Below are positions 45,289-54,396 of a stretch of DNA of 64,000 nucleotides, one piece after another. Under the pieces are notes generated by a model. That model saw nothing but the letters and a program-made list of their open reading frames with translations, had not been told where the DNA came from and searched no databases. The stretch is from Streptomyces sp. NBC_01717 (GTDB lineage: Bacteria; Actinomycetota; Actinomycetes; Streptomycetales; Streptomycetaceae), in assembly GCF_036248255.1 (NCBI RefSeq), contig NZ_CP109178.1, positions 6,448,001 through 6,512,000 on the forward strand. The letters are read 5' to 3'. Every line of letters starts with the position of its first letter. The first letter of the stretch is position 1. A program made the position numbers and the translations under genes.

Positions 45289-46364
45289 CCACTCCCGAGC
45301 AGACCGAACACCTCGTGCTGCCCGGAGTGCTCACCGCGGAGCAGGCGACGGAGACCGTCGCCGCGCTGCTCGCCGTCCAGCGCGAGGACGGTGCGCTGCC
45401 CTGGTTCCGAGGCCACCACCTCGACCCGTGGGACCACACCGAGGCCGCCATGGCCCTCGACGCCGCGGGAGAGCACGCCGCCGCGGAACGCGCGTACGAG
45501 TGGCTGGCCCGGCACCAGAACAAGGACGGCTCCTGGTACGCCGCCTACCACGACGGCGACCCGGACCGGCCGACCGACCGGGGCCTGGAGTCCAACTTCT
45601 GCGCGTACGTGGCCGTCGGCGTCTGGCACCACTACCTCGCCACCGGCGACGACGGGTTCATCGACCGGATGTGGCCGACCGTGTACGCGGCCGTCGAATT
45701 CGTCCTGCGGCTCCAGCAGCCCGGCGGCCAGATCGGCTGGAAGCGCGAACCCGACGGCACCCCCGTCGACGACGCACTGCTGACCGGCAGCTCCTCCATC
45801 CACCAGGCACTGCGCTGCGCACTCGCCATCGCCGAGCAGCGCGAGGAGCCGCAGCCGGACTGGGAGCTGGCGACCGGCGCGCTCGCGCACGCGATCCGCA
45901 GCCACCCCGAACGCTTCCTCGACAAGAGCCGCTACTCGATGGACTGGTACTACCCGGTCCTCGGCGGCGCGCTCACCGGAGCGGCCGCCAAGGAGCGGAT
46001 GGAGGAAGCCTGGGACCGTTTCGTCGTCCCCGGCCTCGGGGTGCGCTGCGTGCTGCCCAACCCTTGGGTGACGGGCGGCGAAAGCTGCGAACTCGCCCTG
46101 GCCCTCTGGGTGATGGGGGAGTCCGACCGGGCCCTGGAGATCCTCCAGTCCATCCAGCATCTGCGCGCCGAGGGCGGCATGTACTGGACGGGGTACGTCT
46201 TCGAGGGCAACCGGGCGTTCTGGCCGGAGGAACTCACCACCTGGACCGCCGGATCGCTGCTGCTCGCCGTGGCCGCCCTGGGGGGCGACGAGGCGACCGT
46301 CGCGGTCTTCGGCGGCGAACGGCTGCCGACGGGCCTGGAGCCGGACTGCTGCGCCGCCCCCTAG
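45285..46364 (+). CDS. Alpha-toroid (prenyltransferase-repeat) protein
   Basis: A 359-aa soluble protein of the six-hairpin/squalene-cyclase-like class. It shows a repeated W-rich pattern (LPWFRGHHLDPWDHTEAAMALDAA, YEWLARHQNKDGSWY, GGMYWTGYVFEGNRAFWPEE). It has no DXDD motif and may act as a glycoside hydrolase-like or prenyl-binding toroid. Overlap with the methyltransferase gene (GTGA) and the operon with GT4 suggest tailoring of a lipid-linked or secondary sugar metabolite. Confidence 0.75.
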   Translation: MTTPEQTEHLVLPGVLTAEQATETVAALLAVQREDGALPWFRGHHLDPWDHTEAAMALDAAGEHAAAERAYEWLARHQNKDGSWYAAYHDGDPDRPTDRGLESNFCAYVAVGVWHHYLATGDDGFIDRMWPTVYAAVEFVLRLQQPGGQIGWKREPDGTPVDDALLTGSSSIHQALRCALAIAEQREEPQPDWELATGALAHAIRSHPERFLDKSRYSMDWYYPVLGGALTGAAAKERMEEAWDRFVVPGLGVRCVLPNPWVTGGESCELALALWVMGESDRALEILQSIQHLRAEGGMYWTGYVFEGNRAFWPEELTTWTAGSLLLAVAALGGDEATVAVFGGERLPTGLEPDCCAAP

Positions 46365-46392
46365 GGGCGGGCCCAACGGCCGGGCCGTGGGG

Positions 46393-46686
46393 TCACGGAC
46401 GCCGGATCCGGCCCGCCACCGCGTGTCCGATGAAAAGATAGACGATGGCTGCGAGGCCGTATCCGGAGACGACCCGCGCCCAGGCCTCGTCGAACGTGAA
46501 CAGGTCGTACGACCAGCCGGCCAGCCAGCGGGCGGCGTTCTTGACGAAGGCCACGAGGTCGTTGCCCCGGTTCGCGTCCAGCAGGTACATCAGGATCCAC
46601 AAGCCGATGATGAAGGCCATGACATCGGCCACCACGGCTATGACACGTGCGGCGGTGCTGCTTCTCGTGCCTATTCCAGGAGACAT
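46393..46686 (-). CDS. Small membrane protein, 97 aa
   Basis: Three hydrophobic stretches (about 10-35 AVVADVMAFIIGLWILMYLL, about 65-90) in a 97-aa protein starting MSPGIGTRSST. No ribosome binding site is seen at ATG 46686 and the family is not recognised. It converges with the alpha-toroid gene 29 bases away. Confidence 0.6.
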   Translation of the reverse strand: MSPGIGTRSSTAARVIAVVADVMAFIIGLWILMYLLDANRGNDLVAFVKNAARWLAGWSYDLFTFDEAWARVVSGYGLAAIVYLFIGHAVAGRIRRP

Positions 46687-46839
46687 GGATATCGGGTTGC
46701 CGTTTTCCGCGGTCCGAAACCCGGTCGGCACCCCCTGAGTGGCGCGGCACACGGACCCGGGTGAGCCTGGCAGGGCGTGCCGCACTGCGGCACCCACCGC
46801 CGAACTCGCCGTTGATGTGCCCCGTCAGGGAGGCCCGCT

Positions 46840-47391
46840 GTGCCCAGTTCCGTACCGCTCCGCCGTCTGTTCGTGGCGCTGCTGTTGTCCTGCACCGTAC
46901 TGGTGAGCGCCACGGCGTGCGGCAACGACTCCGGCACCGGCGCGAGCGCCTCCGCGTCACCGAGCGGTACGGCGTCGGCGCAGAAGCAGAAGCTCGCCAA
47001 GACGCGGTTCGTAGCCAACGCCGGGCTCGCTGCGGGCGCGACCTACCAGTGGATCATCAAGCCGTACCGTGCGGGCAAGTTCAAGAAGGGTGCGGACGGA
47101 CGGACGTTCGCGCTGGTCAAGGCCGGGCTCGCGGGCGGCTTCGCCTACAACAGGCTCAAGGCGGCAGCGGAGAACGCCAAGGGCGATCCGCTGCTGTCGA
47201 AGGCGGTCGCACCGCTGACGGCGGGCATCGAGTCGCTCAAGGGGATGGGCACCAAGCTGCGCAGCGGCCAGGCGGGCGCGGGGGATGTCGGCGCCTTCGA
47301 GGACGTCATCACCAACATCAAGGACGCCGGCAAGAGTGCGGGCGCCGAGGTGAAGGACAAGGTGCCGTCCGCCTCCCAGCTCGGTGGATAA
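46840..47391 (+). CDS. Putative lipoprotein, 183 aa
   Basis: An exported lipoprotein: N-terminal PLRRLF, hydrophobic LLLSCTVLVSATAC with lipobox Cys about 27, then a Ser/Ala linker and a Gly/Ala/Lys-rich, helix-forming region (AKTRFVANAGLAAGATYQWIIKPYRAGKFKKG). No recognised domain. GTG 46840 has AGGGAGG upstream. Role unknown. Confidence 0.7.
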   Translation: MPSSVPLRRLFVALLLSCTVLVSATACGNDSGTGASASASPSGTASAQKQKLAKTRFVANAGLAAGATYQWIIKPYRAGKFKKGADGRTFALVKAGLAGGFAYNRLKAAAENAKGDPLLSKAVAPLTAGIESLKGMGTKLRSGQAGAGDVGAFEDVITNIKDAGKSAGAEVKDKVPSASQLGG

Positions 47392-47431
47392 CCGCATGGG
47401 GGAGGCGTCACACGAGCAATAGGGTGCCGTC

Positions 47432-48208
47432 ATGACGCTTCTGGCACACGACCACTACTGCGAAGAGATCCTCCGTCAGACCGATGGGCTGAGAGCCGTG
47501 ATCAGCGGTGCGGACCTCGGTGCGAAGGTTCCGACCTGCCCCGAGTGGACGCTGCGCGACCTCGCGGTCCACGTCGGTGGCGCCCACCGCTGGGTCTACG
47601 AGATCGTCCGTACCCGGGCGACCGAGGCGGTCCCGGACGAGCGGGTGCCGCAGTTCACGCCGGACGGCGACGACCCCGCGGTGCTCGACGCGTGGCTGGC
47701 TGACGGGGCCGCGAAGACCGTCGCCGCCCTGCGCGAGGCCGGTGCCGGGCAGCCGGTCTGGGCCTGGGCATGGGACCGGAGCACCGGATTCTGGGCGCGG
47801 CGCATGGCCCACGAGACGGTCGTCCACCGCGCGGATGCGGCCGTCACGGTGAACGCCGACTACACGGTGGCGCCCGAGCTGGCGGCCGACACGATCGACG
47901 AATGGCTGGAGATCGTCGCCTTCGCGCAGTCCGAGGGGGACAGGGAGGCCGTGGAGCTCCGGGGGGCCGGAAGGTCCCTTCATCTGCATGCCACGGACAC
48001 GCCCGGGGCGGAGTGGCTGATCGAGTTCGGCGACGACGGGTTCACCTGGCGGCGGGCGCACGAGAAGGCGACGGTCGCGGTGCGCGGGACGCTGACCGAT
48101 CTGATGCTGGTGTTCAACCGGCGGGAGGGCGTGGACAGCGGTCGCGTCGAGGTGCTGGGGGAGCGGGAGCTGCTGGACTTCTGGCTGGAGCGGGCGACGT
48201 TCGCATGA
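47432..48208 (+). CDS. Mycothiol-dependent maleylpyruvate isomerase family protein
   Basis: A 258-aa protein of the DinB-like/MDMPI family that uses mycothiol. The N-terminal helix bundle shows CPEWTLRDLAVHVGGAHRWVYEIV (His and Asp metal ligands) and RRMAHETVVHRADA (third-ligand region). The C-terminal part GAEWLIEFGDDGFTW is the MDMPI_C-type domain. It probably catalyses an isomerisation or detoxification; the substrate is unknown. Confidence 0.8.
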   Translation: MTLLAHDHYCEEILRQTDGLRAVISGADLGAKVPTCPEWTLRDLAVHVGGAHRWVYEIVRTRATEAVPDERVPQFTPDGDDPAVLDAWLADGAAKTVAALREAGAGQPVWAWAWDRSTGFWARRMAHETVVHRADAAVTVNADYTVAPELAADTIDEWLEIVAFAQSEGDREAVELRGAGRSLHLHATDTPGAEWLIEFGDDGFTWRRAHEKATVAVRGTLTDLMLVFNRREGVDSGRVEVLGERELLDFWLERATFA

Positions 48209-48217
48209 GGCGGGCGC

Positions 48218-49231
48218 TCAGGCGTTGTTGAGGTCTGCCAGTACGCGCAGCGTGTGGGGATCCGGTGCCGTGATCAGCAGGTCGGTCACCGGGCCCTTGC
48301 GCCACAACTCCAGCCGCTCCGCGATCCGTTTCCGTGGTCCGACGAGCGAGATCTCGTCGGCGAACGCGTCCGGCACGGCCAGCACCGCCTCCTCCTTGCG
48401 GCCCTCCAGGAACAGCCGCTGGATCCGCCGCGCCTCCTCCCCGAAGCCCATCCGGGCCATCAGATCGGCATGGAAGTTGCGGGCGGCATGACCCATCCCT
48501 CCGATGTAGAAACCGAGCATCGCCTTCACCGGCAGCAACCCCTCCGCGACGTCGTCACAGACGTGCGCGCGGGCCATCGGCGCGATCATGAAGCCGTCGG
48601 GGAGACCGGCCAGCGAGGCCTCGTACACATCGGTGCGCTGCGGCGACCAGTACAGCGGCAGCCAGCCGTCCGCGATCCGCGTCGTCTGCGCGATGTTCTT
48701 CGGCCCCTCCGCGCCCAGCAGCACGGGCAGCCCGGCTCGCAGCGGATGGGTGATCGGCTTCAGCGGCTTGCCGAGGCCGGTCGCGTCCGGACCGGTGTAC
48801 GGATGCGAGTGGAAGCGTCCGGCCAGTTCAACAGGGGCCTCACGCCTGAGCACTTGCCGGATGATCTCGACGTACTCGCGGGTGGCGGTCAGTGGACTCT
48901 TCGGGAACGGGCGCCCGTACCAGCCCTCCACCACCTGCGGCCCGGAGAGCCCGAGCCCGAGCATCATCCGGCCGCCGGAGAGATGGTCGAGAGTCAGTGC
49001 GTGCATGGCGGTCGCGGTCGGGGTACGCGCCGCCATCTGCGCGATGCCGGTGCCGAGCCGGATGCGAGAGGTGTGGGCGGCGATCCAGGTCAGGGGGGTG
49101 AAGGCGTCGGAGCCCCAGGCCTCCGCCGTCCACACCGAGTCGTAGCCCAGCCGCTCCGCCTCGCGGGCGAGCTCCAGATGGGCTGGGTTCGGGCCGCGGC
49201 CCCAGTAGCCGAGAGCGAGTCCGAGCCGCAT
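48218..49231 (-). CDS. LLM-class F420-dependent-type oxidoreductase
   Basis: A 337-aa luciferase-like (beta/alpha)8 flavin or F420 oxidoreductase. Visible: LGYWGRGPNPAHLELAREAERLGYDSVWTAEAWGSDAF, GTGIAQMAARTPTATAMHALTLDHLSGGR (F420-dependent subgroup), and LGVSGP-like LGLGLSGPQVVEGWYGRPF. Active-site residues not assigned. A TGAC-N5-GTCA dyad is only 21 bases upstream of ATG 49231. Such enzymes are often encoded beside lipid or steroid catabolic genes. Confidence 0.85.
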   Translation of the reverse strand: MRLGLALGYWGRGPNPAHLELAREAERLGYDSVWTAEAWGSDAFTPLTWIAAHTSRIRLGTGIAQMAARTPTATAMHALTLDHLSGGRMMLGLGLSGPQVVEGWYGRPFPKSPLTATREYVEIIRQVLRREAPVELAGRFHSHPYTGPDATGLGKPLKPITHPLRAGLPVLLGAEGPKNIAQTTRIADGWLPLYWSPQRTDVYEASLAGLPDGFMIAPMARAHVCDDVAEGLLPVKAMLGFYIGGMGHAARNFHADLMARMGFGEEARRIQRLFLEGRKEEAVLAVPDAFADEISLVGPRKRIAERLELWRKGPVTDLLITAPDPHTLRVLADLNNA

Positions 49232-49251
49232 GACGGTCCCTCCGACCATGT

Positions 49252-49266
49252 ATGACGATGCGTCAG
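49252..49266. promoter_or_regulatory. TGAC-N5-GTCA motif
   Basis: ATGACGATGCGTCAG, with TGACG-ATG-CGTCA fully symmetric arms; the reverse complement of its core equals the core at 56718-56730 in front of the SCPx thiolase. It abuts the LLM oxidoreductase start. Confidence 0.55.
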
Positions 49267-49344
49267 TTCGATCCGCACGGACGGAGGGTACGACAGCGGC
49301 CCCCCGCCCGGAAGGGGCGAGGGGCCGGTGGAAAGTGGCTGCGG

Positions 49345-50184
49345 TCAGCCGCGCTGAATGCCCGTGGTGTCCTGAAGCACACCGCGACGGCCGTCCTGGG
49401 TCTGGGCGATGAGGCCCGGACCACGCTGCTCCACCGCGAGGTACCAGGTGCCCGGCGCCAGTTCGGCGATCGGGCTCGGCGAACCGTCCTCGCCGTACAG
49501 CGGACGGGCCACCGGCACCGCGAACCAGAACGGCGTGAAGTCGCCGGCCGGCGCCGAGCCGCCCTGCGGGGCCTGCTGCGCCTGCGGCGCGTGCGCCATG
49601 GCGGGATCGGGCTGACCGGGCTGCGGCTGCGCACCGTACGGCTGCGGCTGACCCGGCTGGGCACCGTACGGCTGCTGCTGGGCGCCGGGGTAGCCGTAAC
49701 CCTGGCCCGGCTGCGGCTGGCCACCGTACGGCGACTGCACGGCCTGCGGACGCGGGGCGCCCATCAGGGGAGCCTTGAGCGCCGGGACGAGCGGCGTCGC
49801 GACCGCGCCGCCGGCGAGCACGATGGTCGCGAGCAGGCCGAGGATCAGGCCGGTACCCGCGTCGCTGGCGTCGATGGTCGTCCAGAAGGCCGTCCACAGC
49901 GCGAAGACGCAGAAGGCGGCTCCGAATTGACCGAGATCGAGGCCGACAACCTTGCGGCTCGGCATGGCGCGGCCCACAACCACCAGCACCGCACCGATGA
50001 TTCCGGCCAGGAAGACGCTCATGAGGACCCCGAGCGCGTCCCAGGCATTCGGGGCGTCGAAGCTGGAGCAGTTGAGGCCCGCAGGGCAGTCGATGCCGGC
50101 GAGGTCGAGGAAAGAGGCGATGAACAGCACCACCGCTGCGCCGATCACCACGCCATCGCCTCGAGTGAGGGAGCGGATATTCAC
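49345..50184 (-). CDS. Membrane protein with Gln/Pro-rich linker
   Basis: A 279-aa protein. N-terminal four-helix membrane region (about 1-130: VIGAAVVLFIASFLDLAG, WDALGVLMSVFLAGIIGAVLVVVG, FGAAFCVFALWTAFW, GLILGLLATIVLAGGAVATPLV). Then a Q/P/Y/G-rich tract (about 150-205, YGGQPQPGQGYGYPG type) and a C-terminal domain of about 70 residues (FWFAVPVARPLYGEDGS ... QDTTGIQRG) with no known homologue to me. GTG start 50184 with AAGGACC upstream. Confidence 0.75.
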   Translation of the reverse strand: MNIRSLTRGDGVVIGAAVVLFIASFLDLAGIDCPAGLNCSSFDAPNAWDALGVLMSVFLAGIIGAVLVVVGRAMPSRKVVGLDLGQFGAAFCVFALWTAFWTTIDASDAGTGLILGLLATIVLAGGAVATPLVPALKAPLMGAPRPQAVQSPYGGQPQPGQGYGYPGAQQQPYGAQPGQPQPYGAQPQPGQPDPAMAHAPQAQQAPQGGSAPAGDFTPFWFAVPVARPLYGEDGSPSPIAELAPGTWYLAVEQRGPGLIAQTQDGRRGVLQDTTGIQRG

Positions 50185-50382
50185 GTGAAGGTCCTTAGTC
50201 GGTCGTCTCGTCGGGGCGGTCGTCGCTGCCGCCGGTACGGCGGGCACGGCGCGAAGCTCGGAGGCGGCTCCCCACCGTACGGATGAATCTATCGTCTGCC
50301 CGGACGGGTTGTGTCCCGGCCCGGACGTTGCGCGGTCATCCCCCGTAATACCCCCGCACAACTACCGCACAACTCCTCTGCT

Positions 50383-51324
50383 TTACCCGTTGAAGTAGGA
50401 AGTGATGCCATCGGCAATGCCTTGTGCGGCCTTCTGGCGCCAACCCGCGCTGGTGAGCAGAGCGGCGTCCTTCGGATCACGCATATTGCCGCACTCGATG
50501 AACACCTTGGGCACGGTCGACAAATTCAGCCCGCCCAGATCGCTGCGGGTGTCCAACCCCGTATTGCCGCCGACGTAATTGGAAGGCGCACTTCCGGTGG
50601 CGCGGACGAAGAGCCCCGCGATACGGGTGCCGAGATCGCGCGACGGATCCACGATCTTCGAGGTGTCGGCGGCTCCGCCGCGCACCAGTGCGGGAAGGAT
50701 CACATGGAACCCCCGGTTACCGACCGCGGAACCGTCCGCGTGCACCGAGACGACCGCATCGGCCTCGGCGTTGTTGCCGATCCGGGCCCGCTCGTCGACG
50801 CACGGCCCGTACGGGCGGTCGTTGTCGTACGTCAGGATCACCTTCGCGCCCTGCGCCTGGAGCAGCGCACGCAGCCGGTGCGACACATCCAGCGTGAACT
50901 GGGCTTCCGCGTACCCGGAGTTGGTGGACGTGCCGGTGGTGTCGCACTCCTTGTGCGTGGTGCCGATGTCCACCTGCCGGCTGATCTCGCGGGTGTGCAG
51001 ATGGTTGTTCGGGTTGTGCCCGGGATCGATGACGACGGTCTTCCCGGACAGCGGCCCTGACGCCCGGCCTCCCGAGGTCTTCGAGGGCGACGCGGACGGC
51101 GGCGATGCGGACGTCCTGTCCGGCGCCGGAGCGCTCCGGGACGGCGAGACCGACGGCGGCGCGGCGGAGGTGGCGCTGCTGCCCTGCCGGGGCCGGGCCT
51201 GCGCCTCGCCGCTGTCCCCGCCCGCGCCGCAGCCCGCGGCACTCAGGCACACGGCTGCGAGCGCAGCGGCGACGAGCAGGGGCCGGCGGTGCGGGGTGGG
51301 GGAAACGCTGTCGTCGTACGGCAC
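50383..51324 (-). CDS. Secreted N-acetylmuramoyl-L-alanine amidase (Amidase_3)
   Basis: A 313-aa exported amidase with a lipobox CLSAAGC (Cys 32), a Ser/Pro-rich linker and a zinc amidase domain. VIDPGHNPNNH gives the first His ligand, the conserved Glu lies near EISRQVDIG, SVHADGS gives the second His and FIECGNM the catalytic Glu. It cleaves the stem peptide from MurNAc in peptidoglycan. GTG 51324 start; it diverges from nothing, being 3' of the methyltransferase gene and in the same direction. Confidence 0.85.
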   Translation of the reverse strand: MPYDDSVSPTPHRRPLLVAAALAAVCLSAAGCGAGGDSGEAQARPRQGSSATSAAPPSVSPSRSAPAPDRTSASPPSASPSKTSGGRASGPLSGKTVVIDPGHNPNNHLHTREISRQVDIGTTHKECDTTGTSTNSGYAEAQFTLDVSHRLRALLQAQGAKVILTYDNDRPYGPCVDERARIGNNAEADAVVSVHADGSAVGNRGFHVILPALVRGGAADTSKIVDPSRDLGTRIAGLFVRATGSAPSNYVGGNTGLDTRSDLGGLNLSTVPKVFIECGNMRDPKDAALLTSAGWRQKAAQGIADGITSYFNG

Positions 51325-51346
51325 GCCGCGATGCTATCGGGGCGGC

Positions 51347-51991
51347 TCAGATCCCCGTTCCCGTACGGCGCAGGACGCGCAGCGAGTCCGTGACCGATAC
51401 TTCGCTGAACGCCCCGGACTCCAGTGCCCGCAGATACACCCGGTACGGGGCCTGGCCGCCGTGCGCGGGATCGGGGAACACGTCGTGGATCACGAGCAGC
51501 CCGCCCTCGGCGAGATGCGGCGCCCAGCCCTCGTAGTCACCGTTCGCATGCTCGTCGGTGTGCCCGCCGTCGATGAAGACGAAGCCGAGCTTCCCGCCCC
51601 AGACGGCCGCGACCTGCGGGGACCGGCCGACGAGCGCCACGACATGGTCCTCGAGCCCGGCCGCGTGCAGGGTGCGGCGGAACGTCGGCAGTGTGTCCAT
51701 CCGGCCGACCTCCGGGTCCACGACGGTCGGGTCGTGGTACTCCCAGCCGGGCTGCTGCTCCTCGCTGCCACGGTGATGGTCGACGGTGAGCGCCGTCACA
51801 CCGGCCGCCCGGGCGGCGTCGGCGAGCAGGATCGTGGACCGGCCGCAGTACGTCCCGACCTCCAGCAGCGGCAGACCGAGCGCGGCGGCGTCGGTGGCGG
51901 CCGCGTGGAGGGCGAGCCCCTCACCCACCGGCATGAACCCCTTGGCGGCCTGAAAGGCGGCGAGAATCTCGGGCTTGGGCTCGGCGGCCAC
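51347..51991 (-). CDS. Class I SAM-dependent methyltransferase
   Basis: A 214-aa Methyltransf_24-type enzyme. SAM motif LEVGTYCGRST (about 42-52); DHHRGSEEQQPGWEYHDPTVVDP; acidic strand FVFIDGGHTDEHANGDYEGW with metal-type DGGH, as in catechol-type O-methyltransferases. GTG 51991 has AGGAGG 5 bases upstream. Acceptor unknown. Confidence 0.8.
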   Translation of the reverse strand: MAAEPKPEILAAFQAAKGFMPVGEGLALHAAATDAAALGLPLLEVGTYCGRSTILLADAARAAGVTALTVDHHRGSEEQQPGWEYHDPTVVDPEVGRMDTLPTFRRTLHAAGLEDHVVALVGRSPQVAAVWGGKLGFVFIDGGHTDEHANGDYEGWAPHLAEGGLLVIHDVFPDPAHGGQAPYRVYLRALESGAFSEVSVTDSLRVLRRTGTGI

Positions 51992-52347
51992 GGGGTTCCT
52001 CCTGGCGGTACGGGGATCGAACGGCGCCCTATGGTGCCGTACGGCCTGGTCGGCGGTGTCGGTGGGGGTGCTGCCGCACGATTTCCGGGATCGGTCCGGC
52101 GCTCGCACGGAATGCCGTATGCCTCCGCCGGAAGGAGTTCGGCGGAGGCATACGCGGGGTGAGCTCGGGTCGGGGCGGCCCCCGGCGGAGCTGCTGGATC
52201 GACTCAGCAGCTCTGCCAGAGCCTGGTCATGAGGGCTGCGGGTCGACGGTCGTCAGGCCCGGGTGCAGGGCGCCCGCCCCGCCAGGCTGTCCACCCGCGG
52301 CGCCGAGCCGAGGGAACTCCCGGTGGGGTCGGACGTCTCTCATCTGC
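51992..52347. other. 356-bp intergenic region with terminator
   Basis: No gene supported. The strongest element is a 15-bp perfect hairpin (CGTATGCCTCCGCCG at 52116-52130 with a 9-base loop, to 52154), listed separately. An 8-bp dyad AGCTGCTG...CAGCAGCT lies near 52188-52211. Confidence 0.5.
52116..52154. terminator. Terminator hairpin
   Basis: A perfect 15-bp stem with a 9-base loop, between the MFS gene (leftward, ends 52348) and the methyltransferase gene start. Confidence 0.75.
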
Positions 52348-54147
52348 TCACGACGGCACCGCGGTTCGACGCTCCGGTGCGCTGACCGTCAGCACGAGGT
52401 CGACCTCGGCCGACAGGCCGTTCGCCGGGTACGTCGCCGGGCAGGCGCGCGGCGCGTATCCGGTGGCGGAACCGGCCAGGACGAAGGTGCCGGTGGACGG
52501 GGCGGCCAGGGAGTACCGGCCGGCTTCGTCCGTCACGGTGAGTCCCGCCTGCCGCCCCATCCGGTCGATCAGCGTGACGTTGGCGCGGGCCACCGGTGTG
52601 CCGTCCGCATCCAGCACCCTGCCCTGGAAGCCGTCCGATCCGGCGACGGGACGCGAGGCCTCCTGGGCGGGCTCCGCCCCGTCCGTGCTGCTGGCCAGCA
52701 GTACCGGCCGCAGCGCGTCGCGCTGCGACGGCAGGAAAGCGGCCAGTACCAGGCCGATCAGCACCGCACCCGTCGCGATCATGAACGAGGTCCGGAACCC
52801 CTCCATCGAAGGCACCTGCACCGGACCCATCCGCACCGAGGTGTTGGCCAGCACCATGCCGATCACGGCGCTCGACACCGACGTACCGATCGACCGCATG
52901 AGAGTGTTCAGACCGTTGGCCGCGCCGGTCTCCGACGGGTCGACGGCCCCGATGATCAGCGCGGGCAGCGAGGAGTACGCGAGGCCGATACCGGCCCCGA
53001 GCACCACCGCGATCATCACGGTCTGCCAGGCGGCACTCATCAGACCGAGCCCTGCCCCGTAACCGATCGCGATGATCAGCATGCCGAGCATCAGCGACAC
53101 CTTGGGGCCGCGGCGGGCCGACAGCCGGGCGTACAGCGGGGCGACGAACATCATGGTCAGACCGAGCGGTGCCACGCACAGCCCCGCCACGACCATCGAC
53201 TGCCCGAGTCCGTACCCGGTCGACGCCGGCAGCTGGAGCAGCTGCGGCAGGACGAGCGAGACCGCGTAGAACGCGACGCCGACCATCACCGAGGTGAGGT
53301 TGGTGAGCAGTACCTCGCGCCGGGCCGAGGTCCGCAGATCGACCAGCGGCGCCGGGCTGCGCAGCTCGAAGAGCCCCCACAGCACCAGGATCAGCAGGGA
53401 CGCGGCGATCAGTCCGAGCGTGGTGGCCGAGGTCCAGCCCCAGTCGCTGCCCTTGGTGATCGGCAGCAGCAGGCAGACCAGGCCGAGCGAGAGCCCGAGC
53501 GCACCGGGCAGATCGAACCGGCCGGGCGCCCGCAGCGAGGTCTCCGGTACGGCGAGGACGGTAAGCACCATCGACAGCACCCCGAGGCCGGCCGCGCCGA
53601 AGAACAGCGTGTGCCAGTCGGCGTGCTGGGCGACCAGTGCGGCGGCGGGCAGCGCGAGGCCGCCGCCCACCCCGATCGATGAGCTCATCAGCGCCATCGC
53701 CGAGCCGAGCTTCTCGCGCGGCAGCTCGTCGCGCATGATGCCGATGCCCAGCGGGATGGCGCCCATGGCGAAGCCCTGGAGCGCCCGCCCTGCGATCATG
53801 ACCACGAGTTGATCGGTGAAGGCGCAGATCAGCGAGCCGATCACCATGACGGCGAGGCTGGTGAGCAGCATCTTCCGCTTGCCGTAGAGGTCGCCGAGCC
53901 GGCCCATGATCGGTGTGGCGACGGCCCCCGCGAGCAGGGTCGCGGTCATCACCCAGGTGGCGTTGGACGGATCGGTGTGGAGAAGGGCCGGCAGGTCCTT
54001 GATGACGGGGACGAGCAGGGTCTGCATGACCGCGACGGTGATACCCGCGAAGGCGAGAACGGGGACGACACCGCCACCCGCACGGTGGGTCCGCGGATCG
54101 GGGAGCGACTGCTCCCCGGCGTGCTGATCGTGCGTCGCTTGTGGCAT
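52348..54147 (-). CDS. MFS drug transporter with C-terminal beta-sandwich domain
   Basis: A 599-aa DHA2-like MFS exporter. Features: motif GRLGDLYGKRK, AGRALQGFAMGAIPLGIG, SSSIGVGGGLALPAAALVAQ; 14 helices. The C-terminal about 95 residues (from about 502) form a carboxypeptidase-regulatory-like beta domain (GFQGRVLDADGTPVARANVTLIDRMGR, TVTDEAGRYSLAAP). This is unusual for MFS pumps and may lie outside the cell. ATG 54147 follows GGAGG. It diverges from the FadE34-like gene, sharing a promoter that carries a KstR box. Confidence 0.8.
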   Translation of the reverse strand: MPQATHDQHAGEQSLPDPRTHRAGGGVVPVLAFAGITVAVMQTLLVPVIKDLPALLHTDPSNATWVMTATLLAGAVATPIMGRLGDLYGKRKMLLTSLAVMVIGSLICAFTDQLVVMIAGRALQGFAMGAIPLGIGIMRDELPREKLGSAMALMSSSIGVGGGLALPAAALVAQHADWHTLFFGAAGLGVLSMVLTVLAVPETSLRAPGRFDLPGALGLSLGLVCLLLPITKGSDWGWTSATTLGLIAASLLILVLWGLFELRSPAPLVDLRTSARREVLLTNLTSVMVGVAFYAVSLVLPQLLQLPASTGYGLGQSMVVAGLCVAPLGLTMMFVAPLYARLSARRGPKVSLMLGMLIIAIGYGAGLGLMSAAWQTVMIAVVLGAGIGLAYSSLPALIIGAVDPSETGAANGLNTLMRSIGTSVSSAVIGMVLANTSVRMGPVQVPSMEGFRTSFMIATGAVLIGLVLAAFLPSQRDALRPVLLASSTDGAEPAQEASRPVAGSDGFQGRVLDADGTPVARANVTLIDRMGRQAGLTVTDEAGRYSLAAPSTGTFVLAGSATGYAPRACPATYPANGLSAEVDLVLTVSAPERRTAVPS

Positions 54148-54339
54148 TCGTGCGGCCTCCGGGCAGCGGAAGAAGGGGGGTGGAGGTGGAGTGCGGTCCG
54201 GCGGCGGGCAGCAGTGACCGCCAAGTGCGTGCAGGTTGAACACTTCCGGATGTCGGCCGTATTCCTGTGAACGCCGGGCGAATGGGACACGACGCGATAC
54301 TCGGCGGGAAGCGTACGGTTGTCCGACCTTCCATCGGAT

Positions 54340-54353
54340 TGGAACGTGTTCTA
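54340..54353. promoter_or_regulatory. KstR box (exact match)
   Basis: TGGAACGTGTTCTA matches TnnAACnnGTTnnA at all 8 fixed positions. It ends 43 bases before the ATG of the FadE34-like gene, at the expected promoter position; it also supports starting that gene at 54397 rather than at 54319. Confidence 0.7.
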
Positions 54354-54396
54354 CTCTTGCGCCGTTCCAGTGGCCGCGACCGGCGAGGATCCGCAC

